Positions 12,529-24,063 of a stretch of 64,000 nt of DNA are shown here, in pieces. The DNA lies in assembly GCF_037975245.1 (NCBI RefSeq), contig NC_092576.1, forward strand, positions 35,194,611 to 35,258,610, in the 5' to 3' direction. The translations under genes were made by a program, and so were the position numbers. The DNA comes from Apostichopus japonicus. Lineage: Eukaryota; Echinodermata; Holothuroidea; Aspidochirotida; Stichopodidae. The notes below the pieces were generated by a model, which searched no databases, was not told the DNA's origin, and saw nothing but the letters and a program-made list of their open reading frames with translations. Positions within the stretch are counted from its first letter, which is position 1. Each line of letters begins with the position of its first letter.

Positions 12529-14093
12529 TGTCACAAGTAAAGGAGTAGTCCCCAACCTGGACACGTCTCAATCTGCTTAATGTTCGACACCCGAGACGAA
12601 TGACATAAATAAATGACAGACTACCAAGAATTTTACGAAATGAAACATATAATGTATTTACAACTCGTCTCGACCAATGACTTTTTGGTCTCGACAAAAG
12701 AAACATACATATGCCCAACACAACAAAATACACACTTAGCATTCGCTAACCCAACCAACCCTTCCAAATAACTCTACTAAGGATCTGCCCTATCGCTTAA
12801 TTCTTCCCTATCGCTTAGACTTCTTCCCTATCGCTTAGACTTCTTCCCTATCGCTTAGACTTCTTCTCTATCGCTTAGATTTCTTCCGGCTGGTACCCTG
12901 CTGGAAGCTCGAGACGGTACGGCGAGCCCCTCACACCAGCGTAGCCGTCGGGCCCCAACACTGCAACCGTATATGACAAAAGTACAACAAAACTGCTCTC
13001 AGGCATGCGCCAAATGGCAAACACACGGCTATACTTATATCTATACCAACGAATATTGTCAAACTATGACGTCAATAGCCCCTATCTGACGTAAAGTCAG
13101 CAAGCCACACACAACCAATATGGTGTCACTATTTACCAAATAATACCAAGAACCTCCGGGCCAACCCTTATGAAACGAATAATGGCTACTCAATACTATA
13201 CACGGTAATATACACAATTAATCAATCCAACCAAAGGCACTGAGGCGAACTAATAATTCGTACACACTTAAACGACCTAAAAATACCTTAAATGCTTTAA
13301 ACGCATTTGACCCTAAACAATAACAAATTCGTATGCCTAAGCATGGATAAACATTTTACAAAACTGACTGAATTGTGAGCCATAGATCGAGGACTCTTTA
13401 AAATACAATATATTAATTTCTCCACAAATTCTACTGTGGGATCAACAATACAGATACCAAATAAATGATTAATACGGACAAAAAATCAACTTACGGGATC
13501 GTCTTAATAATAATCCCGGATTAACATGGTCGAACGGCCAGGGACGTAACACACAGTAACACGCCCTTTGCGGTGCACATACAGAAATGTGTCCAAAATG
13601 ATTTCGTCGAATTAGACAACGGATACACCCAGCCTCAGGATACGCTGATATGGCTTAGGCTAAAACGCAACGCCACAAAATATCAACGTTCCCAATCCTT
13701 AGGCTCATACAAAGAAGCCTAGACTCATACAAAGATGCCTGGATAACGGTTAACACACAGAAGCCGAGGAATAAGACGGCGAAGACCGGACAGTGGTGAG
13801 ACTCACACAGAAATGCCTCATCCAACCACACCCCAAACCTTATATAGCGACTTTAAGTTGACCCCTGCCCTTACCCGCCAAAGCACAATCTACGAATTCC
13901 GATGGACCCGTTTCCCATTATGCACTTACTCGGATCTACATACGTTACCCGAGAAGAACCCGTCTCCCCATTGTTCACCTCCTAGAATTTGCATACATTA
14001 CTCGAAAAAGAAATGAACAATTTGCAAAGGCCTAGGCTACCCGGTGGAAATTTCCACCCACAAGGAATGCTCAAATACAATGCAGGCGTGACA
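12529..14093 (-). mobile_element. Solo LTR (1565 bp) with 5-bp target-site duplication
   Basis: The block starts TGTCAC (12529-12534) and ends GTGACA (14088-14093), a perfect 6-bp terminal inverted repeat that gives TG...CA ends. It is flanked by the direct repeat AACCT (12524-12528 and 14094-14098). Base composition is visibly more GC-rich than the surroundings. Minus orientation is suggested by a TATA-box-like CTATATAAGG (complement of about 13838-13847). No internal region or partner LTR is in the window, so it is probably a product of LTR-LTR recombination. Superfamily not determined; a 5-bp duplication fits Ty3/gypsy, Copia or BEL. Confidence 0.75.
12788..12887. repeat. 20-bp tandem repeat inside the solo LTR
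   Basis: About five copies of ccctatcgcttagacttctt, the first and last slightly diverged. It would lie toward the 3' end of the LTR in the minus orientation. Confidence 0.85.
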
Positions 14094-14235
14094 AACCTTT
14101 CAACAGTTTTCTTCCTTCTCATTAATCTTTCAACGTTTGATTATAATAGTGTCTAATCCCACTTTAGTTGATTCATCATCTATTACAAACCGTTCCTAAC
14201 AATAACATATATTATAACATATGATTACATGGTGT

Positions 14236-14256
14236 GAAGATGATGAAGATGATGAA

Positions 14257-14341
<85 letters not shown>

Positions 14342-14348
14342 GTGGTGG

Positions 14349-14406
<58 letters not shown>

Positions 14407-14448
14407 GATGATGACATTTGAAAATCCGCCCTTTAGTGGTACGGACAT
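14236..14448. repeat. (GAT)n microsatellite with conserved flank, copy 1
   Basis: About 180 bp of GAT repeats, including GGT-interrupted and GAA units, followed at 14416-14448 by a unique flank (aatccgccctttagtgg ... acggacat). The same flank and repeat recur in inverse orientation at 28817-28923. Long ORFs through the array (poly-D, poly-I, poly-S or poly-M) are artefacts. Confidence 0.85.
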
Positions 14449-14449
14449 A

Positions 14450-16610
14450 AGGATTTTTGCTGCCTCGGGCATTCTTGCGGTATTCGCGGGAAATTTGATC
14501 TTCCGTAGCTATTGCCTATGCTTCATTCCTTTTCTATCCGACAGACGAAACTCGATTTTGGTATTTAGGATGCCAAAATTTGAAATGCTCGAACGATTTA
14601 GTACGAAATTGCACCCTTAAAACTAAAAAATAGTCGTCTATAAAGCATTTTTCACGAAAACTTGTAATCCGGTTTACAATTCAAAACAGATATTCTTCAC
14701 GGCAAACTTCCTCCCCATCTTTATTTTGGCTTGAATCTCGTCCGTTTCAACTTGGACTGTACCATTATCTTTTGGTGTTGAGAATATACATTGTTATTAA
14801 TTGAAATATGACAAAGCCATTGAAGAGATTGATATGATTCTAAGCTCCCCTTTTTTAATTATTAATAATGATTTATAAGTGATTTACATTAATTTATGTA
14901 ATGATTTAAACGCATTACAGTTAATAAAAGGATTATCTAAAAACCACTCTCCCCATCGTTTATCAACATCGAACATGCCAAAGGTAAATGTTACATCATA
15001 TTGTACAGAACTATCGTACGTCAGCTGGGAAAATCTATAGAGCTAACTTGCGTTAGCAGAAATAGTGGAACCCATACCTATCCATGAACCATACTGTGCA
15101 ACGATATACCCCTATCGTGATTTGCGAAGTGTGGCTCAAAGGCGAAAACTTCTATCATTTAATATATAGCATAAGTTGATGCTTGATGTTGCATTTTTTT
15201 CCTAAATTATCATAATAGGCTAGTTGTACAGAAACTTTGCTTGAACTAAGTCACTAGTAATATTATAGCATCAGCCATAGATTTAATAAAATGATCTATT
15301 TTATGCTACAATAAGATTTGCTTGCTTAAATGATCCTATTATTATATACAGCAACAATCATTTTATCCATACATCGCCCATCATGCTTTTTTTCTTTAGG
15401 CCATCATCCCAGATATTCAATCTCACCATGACTGTACTGTAATAATGTCAAATAAATATGTAGAAATCAGCAATTGATTTTACCAAACAATTATTCTTTG
15501 TTAGTAAGTGGGTTCACTGGATTTTTAAATATCAGCTTGGGGAGGGGTATTGTTGCTTCTAGAAGGAGTGTTTTTTTTTTCTTCAAAATATTTACTATTG
15601 TCTCCTAGGAAGCTTGTAGAAGTCGATTACAAAAGCACATCTGGTCTTTGTTTGAGTAGGAGAAGGGAGACAATGGAAAAAATTCAAAGGGCCTGTGACT
15701 GGAAATGTCATGTGAAAGGTCAACAATTATTTATATACACAATTAATAAGTCCCACATGAAAACATGGGGGTTGGGGGGGGCAGAACAATGTCAGGCTCT
15801 GACTAGCAGTAAGTGATGAACCTTAACAGTGTCATTATTTCCCTCTTACATGCAGTCAGGGTGGGGTGGAGAGGGACGCTGTTTGGTGCAGGCAAAATAA
15901 TGAAAAGCACAAAGAAAAGGATAACAAACAAGATTTTACCATTGTTATGTTCTTTTTATTGTGTCCTGTCACAGTGAACAGCAGAAGAAGGCAAGGTATA
16001 AAGGTTTTCAGCATAAACATCAAGCTTCCTTTGGGTAGGATTTGTTCATGGGAGGGGCACAACTTTTATTATGGGGGGGGGGTCTGATTGTCTCTAGCGT
16101 TGCTTTGAAAGATCACAGATGGCATCATTGACATCTTTTGAAGCGCTTTTTAAACTTTCCATTTGATAGGTCACTGGAACTCAAGTTGTTGCTCTGTGTG
16201 AGAGCCTCTAGATGTAAACACATTCACTGCACTTATGTACAGTAAATACCAAACTTTCTGAATTGTTCTGAAATGGATTTTACACGATTTTGGGAAATCT
16301 ATGTTTAACAATGACAACTACTAAAAACTGCATATTATAGGCTCACAGAGTAAACAATATTCACTAGCAGCATTGTTCAGAAATATACTTTCACCTTTTG
16401 TTATGATTTCATGTATTGATTCTGACAAGAATATTCAAATGAAAAAAAAAAAAAATCCAGTCCATTTAATAATATCATGTTGTTCACATGGATTTGAAAT
16501 CACATTCTACTGACATCAGATGACCATTGCCTTGTTAACACAACTGCAGAGAATGAGTAATTTCTGTGAGGAAAAACCTGTACAGCTTATTAAAAAAAAG
16601 AGAAAGACAA
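14450..16610. other. Gene B intron, nothing recognised
   Basis: AT-rich intronic sequence. Short ORFs here are interrupted and show no domain. G-runs at 15773-15781 and 16073-16082 are the only marked features. Confidence 0.4.
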
Positions 16611-16665
16611 GTCACACACACAAGTCACACAAGTCACACACAAGTCACAGACAAGTCACACACTA
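16611..16665. repeat. Short CAAGTCACA tandem repeat
   Basis: Irregular copies of caagtcacaca lie directly before the SINE at 16666. Confidence 0.7.
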
Positions 16666-16920
16666 AGGCGGAGTGTATAGCCTAGTGGTTAACGCCGGCG
16701 TCTCCCAGTCATGAGATCCCCGGTTCGATTCCCCGCCGACAGCAAGGTGTGTCGTCTGGCAAGGGTGTTGTTCAATAACAACTTCCCGACATGGACGTTA
16801 AATGGATGTGTGCCGAGAGATTGGCTTCGGTCAGCTTGCGAGTCTATAAGCCTCCATGGCTTCTTTCGCGAGTTCCTGCTTGCGGGAAGATCACATATAC
16901 ATACATACATACATACACTT
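16666..16920 (+). mobile_element. tRNA-derived SINE with intact pol III promoter boxes
   Basis: A-box TAGCCTAGTGG (16678-16688) and a perfect B-box GGTTCGATTCC (16722-16732) are 33 bp apart, the usual tRNA-type spacing. They are followed by a non-tRNA body and an (ATAC)n tail at about 16893-16918. The body is shared with the diverged copy at 9258-9499. The head is tRNA-like, but I did not fold it into a cloverleaf. Confidence 0.8.
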
Positions 16921-17399
16921 ACCTGAAGAGAAAATTTCCACAGCAAGGAACCAAGTTCATTACAATCTTCTTCATGTTGGAGAAAGACTGTTGATTAAGT
17001 GCATGAAATGTGTACCTTCTTCTGCTTTAATCGATCCCAAATGTTGCCACCGCTTGCAATAGACCAATTAGCAAAGAGTATTGAGAGATGACAATTAATA
17101 CTCACATCGGCAGCTGATGACCAAAATTATTGTCTTCTTGTGCTCAGCATATAGATATGGTTTGCAAGGTTCTCACATTCTGACTACACATGACCTTTGA
17201 CCACCAAAAACAATAAGTCTCTTGATTCTTGAACTCAACGTGTCACAACAACGTTTTTAATATGAAATTGGTCCAAGCTTCCTTTCTTGAGATATCAAGT
17301 TTAAAAGCAAGGCATCACAAACACATCACTCCTCCACCTGCATGACTACAAATTATCATTGGAACCAAAAACTGATATTTCTATCAATACAGAAAATAT

Positions 17400-17880
17400 C
17401 TGGAGAACATTTCAACAACTGAGGCAGCTTTTAATTTAATTTTTAGGGGGAGAAACGGATAGATCATTTGAAAGGAAACTGCACAACAAGAAAATGTAAT
17501 ATATTGACATGTATACCTTCAATGTGAAAAAAGGGCAACATACTGTGCAAAATCTACACAATGATACAATATTTCAGCCATTGACTGCAAAATGAAAAGC
17601 ATGTGGCTAAGTTTGAAGCCTAACTAGACCGTATGTGCTACCTTCACACTCTCACGAATAAGTCATCTGATATTGCACACCACATTAAAATGTCCTATGC
17701 TATTCTTTGTGTAGGCCTGCTGACATTTGTACCATTTGATGAACCTACTGTACAATAGCCAGTTCTGGGTTGGGGGGGGGGGGGAATGGGTGGTTTATTG
17801 CTTACTCTACACACTAGCAATATCTTGAAATATACTAACACTCGCATAACTAAGAGAAACCTATATTGTATCATATACAT
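17400..17880. repeat. Diverged long-form repeat leading into the satellite
   Basis: It contains the G-run (17763-17774), the ggtttattgcttactctacac segment and the actaagagaaacctat segment that recur at 25250-25340 and 25680-25780. It joins directly to the first 197-bp monomer at 17881. Confidence 0.6.
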
Positions 17881-20800
17881 ATCATATACAGTATAGTCTA
17901 CTGATCTATTAGATATATGCCCCCAGTGTAGACCTCAAGTATTACAAAGTATTATTAAGCCACTAACAGAAACAGTAAAGAGTATGTGGCAAAGCTTCAC
18001 ACCAAGCAATATGGTGTGTGCTGCCTTCACACTCTCACTTATTCCAGTTGCATGACAATGCCTTAGGCCAATTGCCTATCATATACAGTATAGTCTACTG
18101 ATCTATTAGATATATGCCCCCAGTGTAGACCTTAGGTATTACAAAGTATTATTAAGCCACTAACAGAAACAGTAAAGAGTATGTGGCAAAGCTTCACACC
18201 ACGCAATATGGTGTGTGCTGCCTTCACACTCTCACTTATTCCAGTTGCATGACAATACCTTAAGCCAATTGCCTATCATATACAGTATAGTCTACTGATC
18301 TATTATATATATGCCCCCAGTGTAGACCTTAGGTATTATGAAGTATTATTAAGCCACTAACAGAAACAGTATGTGGCAAAGCTTCACACCACGCAGTATG
18401 GTGTGTGCTGCCTTCACACTCTCACTTATTCTAGTTGTATGACAATACCTTAAGCCAATTGCCTATCATATACAGTATAGTCTACTGATCTATTATATAT
18501 ATGCCCCCAGTGTAGACCTTAGGTATTATGAAGTATTATTAAGCCACTAACAGAAACAGTAAAGAGTATGTGACAAAGCTTCACACCAAGCAATATGGTG
18601 TGTGCTGCCTTCACACTCTCACTTATTCCAGTTGCATGACAATACCTTAGGCCAATTGCCTATCATATACAGTATAGTCTACTGATCTATTATATATATG
18701 CCCCCAGTGTAGACCTTAGGTATTATGAAGTATTATTAAGCCACTAACAGAAACAGTAAAGAGTATGTGGCAAAGCTTCACACCAAGCAATATGGTGTGT
18801 GCTGCCTTCACACTCTCACTTATTCCAGTTGCATGACAATACCTTAGGCCAATTGCCTATCATATACAGTATAGTCTACTGATCTATTAGATATATGCCC
18901 CCAGTGTAGACCTTAGGTATTACAAAGTATTATTAAGCCACTAACAGAAACAGTAAAGAGTATGTGGCAAAGCTTCACACCACGCAATATGGTGTGTGCT
19001 GCCTTCACACTCTCACTTATTCCAGTTGCATGACAATACCTTAAGCCAATTGCCTATCATATACAGTATAGTCTACTGATCTATTAGATATATGCCCCCA
19101 GTGTAGACCTTAGGTATTACAAAGTATTATTAAGCCACTAACAGAAACAGTAAAGAGTATGTGGCAAAGCTTCACACCACGCAATATGGTGTGTGCTGCC
19201 TTCACACTCTCACTTATTCCAGTTGCATGACAATACCTTAAGCCAATTGCCTATCATATACAGTATAGTCTACTGATCTATTATATATATGCCCCCAGTG
19301 TAGACCTTAGGTATTATGAAGTATTATTAAGCCACTAACAGAAACAGTAAAGAGTATGTGGCAAAGCTTCACACCAAGCAATATGGTGTGTGCTGCCTTC
19401 ACACTCTCACTTATTCCAGTTGCATGACAATACCTTAGGCCAATTGCCTATCATATACAGTATAGTCTAATGATCTATTAGATATATGCCCCCAGTGTAG
19501 ACCTTAGGTATTACAAAGTATTATTAAGCCACTAACAGAAACAGTAAAGAGTATGTGGCAAAGCTTCACACCACGCAATATGGTGTGTGCTGCCTTCACA
19601 CTCTCACTTATTCCAGTTGCATGACAATACCTTAAGCCAATTGCCTATCATATACAGTATAGTCTACTGATCTATTATATATATGCCCCCAGTGTAGACC
19701 TTAGGTATTATGAAGTATTATTAAGCCACTAACAGAAACAGTATGTGGCAAAGCTTCACACCACGCAGTATGGTGTGTGCTGCCTTCACACTCTCACTTA
19801 TTCTAGTTGTATGACAATACCTTAAGCCAATTGCCTATCATATACAGTATAGTCTACTGATCTATTATATATATGCCCCCAGTGTAGACCTTAGGTATTA
19901 TGAAGTATTATTAAGCCACTAACAGAAACAGTAAAGAGTATGTGACAAAGCTTCACACCAAGCAATATGGTGTGTGCTGCCTTCACACTCTCACTTATTC
20001 CAGTTGCATGACAATACCTTAGGCCAATTGCCTATCATATACAGTATAGTCTACTGATCTATTATATATATGCCCCCAGTGTAGACCTTAGGTATTATGA
20101 AGTATTATTAAGCCACTAACAGAAACAGTAAAGAGTATGTGGCAAAGCTTCACACCAAGCAATATGGTGTGTGCTGCCTTCACACTCTCACTTATTCCAG
20201 TTGCATGACAATACCTTAGGCCAATTGCCTATCATATACAGTATAGTCTACTGATCTATTATATATATGCCCCCAGTGTAGACCTTAGGTATTACAAAGT
20301 ATTATTAAGCCACTAACAGAAACAGTAAAGAGTATGTGGCAAAGCTTCACACCAAGCAATATGGTGTGTGCTGCCTTCACACTCTCACTTATTCCAGTTG
20401 CATGACAATACCTTAAGCCAATTGCCTATCATATACAGTATAGTCTACTGATCTATTATATATATGCCCCCTGTGTAGACCTTAGGTATTATGAAGTATT
20501 ATTAAGCCACTAACAGAAACAGTATGTGGCAAAGCTTCACACCACGCAGTATGGTGTGTGCTGCCTTCACACTCTCACTTATTCTAGTTGTATGACAATA
20601 CCTTAAGCCAATTGCCTATCATATACAGTATAGTCTACTGATCTATTATATATATGCCCCCAGTGTAGACCTTAGGTATTATGAAGTATTATTAAGCCAC
20701 TAACAGAAACAGTAAAGAGTATGTGGCAAAGCTTCACACCAAGCAATATGGTGTGTGCTGCCTTCACACTCTCACTTATTCCAGTTGCATGACAATACCT

Positions 20801-23165
20801 TAGGCCAATTGCCTATCATATACAGTATAGTCTACTGATCTATTATATATATGCCCCCAGTGTAGACCTTAGGTATTATGAAGTATTATTAAGCCACTAA
20901 CAGAAACAGTAAAGAGTATGTGGCAAAGCTTCACACCAAGCAATATGGTGTGTGCTGCCTTCACACTCTCACTTATTCCAGTTGCATGACAATACCTTAG
21001 GCCAATTGCCTATCATATACAGTATAGTCTAATGATCTATTAGATATATGCCCCCAGTGTAGACCTTAGGTATTACAAAGTATTATTAAGCCACTAACAG
21101 AAACAGTAAAGAGTATGTGGCAAAGCTTCACACCACGCAATATGGTGTGTGCTGCCTTCACACTCTCACTTATTCCAGTTGCATGACAATACCTTAAGCC
21201 AATTGCCTATCATATACAGTATAGTCTACTGATCTATTATATATATGCCCCCAGTGTAGACCTTAGGTATTATGAAGTATTATTAAGCCACTAACAGAAA
21301 CAGTAAAGAGTATGTGGCAAAGCTTCACACCAAGCAATATGGTGTGTGCTGCCTTCACACTCTCACTTATTCCAGTTGCATGACAATACCTTAGGCCAAT
21401 TGCCTATCATATACAGTATAGTCTACTGATCTATTATATATATGCCCCCAGTGTAGACCTTAGGTATTATGAAGTATTATTAAGCCACTAACAGAAACAG
21501 TAAAGAGTATGTGGCAAAGCTTCACACCAAGCAATATGGTGTGTGCTGCCTTCACACTCTCACTTATTCCAGTTGCATGACAATACCTTAGGCCAATTGC
21601 CTATCATATACAGTATAGTCTAATGATCTATTAGATATATGCCCCCAGTGTAGACCTTAGGTATTACAAAGTATTATTAAGCCACTAACAGAAACAGTAA
21701 AGAGTATGTGGCAAAGCTTCACACCACGCAATATGGTGTGTGCTGCCTTCACACTCTCACTTATTCCAGTTGCATGACAATACCTTAAGCCAATTGCCTA
21801 TCATATACAGTATAGTCTACTGATCTATTATATATATGCCCCCAGTGTAGACCTTAGGTATTATGAAGTATTATTAAGCCACTAACAGAAACAGTGTGTG
21901 GCAAAGCTTCACACCACGCAGTATGGTGTGTGCTGCCTTCACACTCTCACTTATTCTAGTTGTATGACAATACCTTAAGCCAATTGCCTATCATATACAG
22001 TATAGTCTACTGATCTATTAGATATATGCCCCCAGTGTAGACCTTAGGTATTATGAAGTATTATTAAGCCACTAACAGAAACAGTAAAGAGTATGTGGCA
22101 AAGCTTCACACCAAGCAATATGGTGTGTGCTGCCTTCACACTCTCACTTATTCCAGTTGCATGACAATACCTTAGGCCAATTGCCTATCATATACAGTAT
22201 AGTCTACTGATCTATTATATATATGCCCCCAGTGTAGACCTTAGGTATTATGAAGTATTATTAAGCCACTAACAGAAACAGTAAAGAGTATGTGGCAAAG
22301 CTTCACACCAAGCAATATGGTGTGTGCTGCCTTCACACTCTCACTTATTCCAGTTGCATGACAATACCTTAGGCCAATTGCCTATCATATACAGTATAGT
22401 CTACTGATCTATTAGATATATGCCCCCAGTGTAGACCTTAGGTATTACAAAGTATTATTAAGCCACTAACAGAAACAGTAAAGAGTATGTGGCAAAGCTT
22501 CACACCAAGCAATATGGTGTGTGCTGCCTTCACACTCTCACTTATTCCAGTTGCATGACAATACCTTAAGCCAATTGCCTATCATATACAGTATAGTCTA
22601 CTGATCTATTATATATATGCCCCCAGTGTAGACCTTAGGTATTATGAAGTATTATTAAGCCACTAACAGAAACAGTATGTGGCAAAGCTTCACACCACGC
22701 AGTATGGTGTGTGCTGCCTTCACACTCTCACTTATTCTAGTTGTATGACAATACCTTAAGCCAATTGCCTATCATATACAGTATAGTCTACTGATCTATT
22801 ATATATATGCCCCCAGTGTAGACCTTAGGTATTATGAAGTATTATTAAGCCACTAACAGAAACAGTAAAGAGTATGTGGCAAAGCTTCACACCAAGCAAT
22901 ATGGTGTGTGCTGCCTTCACACTCTCACTTATTCCAGTTGCATGAGAATACCTTAGGCCAATTGCCTATCATATACAGTATAGTCTAATGATCTATTAGA
23001 TATATTCCCCCAGTGTAAACCTTAAGTATTACAAAGTTTTATTAAGCCACTAACAGAAACAGTAAAGACTATGTGGCAAAGCTTCACACCAAGCAATATG
23101 GTGTGTGCTACATGTACCTTCACACTCTCACTTATTCCAGTTGCCTGACAATACCTTAGGCAAAC
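17881..23165. repeat. 197-bp satellite array, 27 monomers, with higher-order structure
   Basis: Monomer starts (atcatatacagtatagtct) were located at 17881, 18078, 18275, 18465, 18662, 18859, 19056, 19253, 19450, 19647, 19837, 20034, 20231, 20428, 20618, 20815, 21012, 21209, 21406, 21603, 21800, 21990, 22187, 22384, 22581, 22771 and 22968. Spacing is 197 bp except for five 190-bp monomers starting 18275, 19647, 20428, 21800 and 22581. These lack AAAGAGT and share other diagnostic bases. Short-monomer spacing alternates 1372, 781, 1372, 781 bp, giving a 2153-bp period. Internal similarity is very high; the last monomer is diverged. The array lies in the large intron of gene B. No ORF is conserved. 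Confidence 0.95.
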
Positions 23166-23716
23166 CATATTAACTTAACTACTATACATACATAGACCTA
23201 TCTTGGGATAAACCTACAGACATTAGTATCATTCAATGAGATTCACTGTAGACTAGTATTGATAACATACTAGTACTGTAGCTATGGGTTTGTGGGTTTG
23301 GGGAGGGTTGGGGCAAATTGACTTGACTTGGAGAATTGCCATACCTTCAGTGTGAAAAAGGGCAACCACACCTACTTCACAATGATACAGTATTCAGCGA
23401 TTGACTGCAAAAACGAAAAGCATGTGACCATGTGGTTTGTGCTGCCTCAAAGCTCTCACACATAACAGTCTCCTTATGCAAACGACATTTGAATTTTATA
23501 TTAGACTATTTGTTGGATAGTCCTGCCAATAGTTGTATAATCCAATAACACTAAAGCAGCCTATTCTTAGGGTATTTAAACTTAAGAGGAAAGGAAGGTG
23601 TTGGTGGTTGACTGCTGGCAAATAAAATGAAAGCCATGATCCTCACACTGCACGAGATGGTAGGTACTATCTTCATTGTCTCAATAAAATGGGTCACATA
23701 AAAATGAAAATATTAG
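23166..23716. repeat. Degenerate satellite-related flank
   Basis: Contains decayed fragments of the monomer (agcatgtgaccatgtggtttgtgctgcc) and a segment near 23545-23700 that is repeated at 26040-26210. No gene is seen apart from the pseudogene that follows. Confidence 0.5.
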
Positions 23717-24063
23717 TTTCCTCGACTCCATAAACCCATCCAAAAGTTTATCCTCAATGTTGTTTTGTTTTTATATTACATCTGCACCTTGTATTTGAAG
23801 GAGTGCCATCACCTGTACTTTTGTCAGGCAGTTTATGCGCTGGTAGTTGAAGCCTTCCAACCACTTTGTTAGCCTTTCAAGCTCTGGCTACTACCGGGAA
23901 ATGGAGAACGACAGGACATTCTTCCACATAGTTTTCTGCCATCCATGACAGAACTTTTCTGTCACAACTCACTTCTTCAGAAGCGGAGCGTCTACTTTGT
24001 TTCTTGATTTGCTTAGCTTTGCTCCTTTTTTACTTTCTCCTTCTCTATTCTTCTCAAGGCCAA
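23717..24063 (-). pseudogene. Decayed copy of the unknown ORF at 26250-26648
   Basis: On the minus strand this aligns along its length with 26250-26648, including the upstream acceptor-like tttttcttgtag. The start codon is TTG instead of ATG. A 2-bp loss near codon 12 shifts the frame, giving a TAA in the original frame. After correction by eye, the shared core SEEVxCDRKVLSWMA is still readable, then further breaks follow. Confidence 0.6.

Noticed and set aside
14212-14620. Long ORFs of Asp, Ile, Ser or Met runs
   Set aside because: They are translations of the GAT microsatellite in different frames.
17881-23165. Regular array that could suggest CRISPR
   Set aside because: Repeats are contiguous 197-bp monomers without unique spacers, in eukaryotic DNA; it is a satellite.
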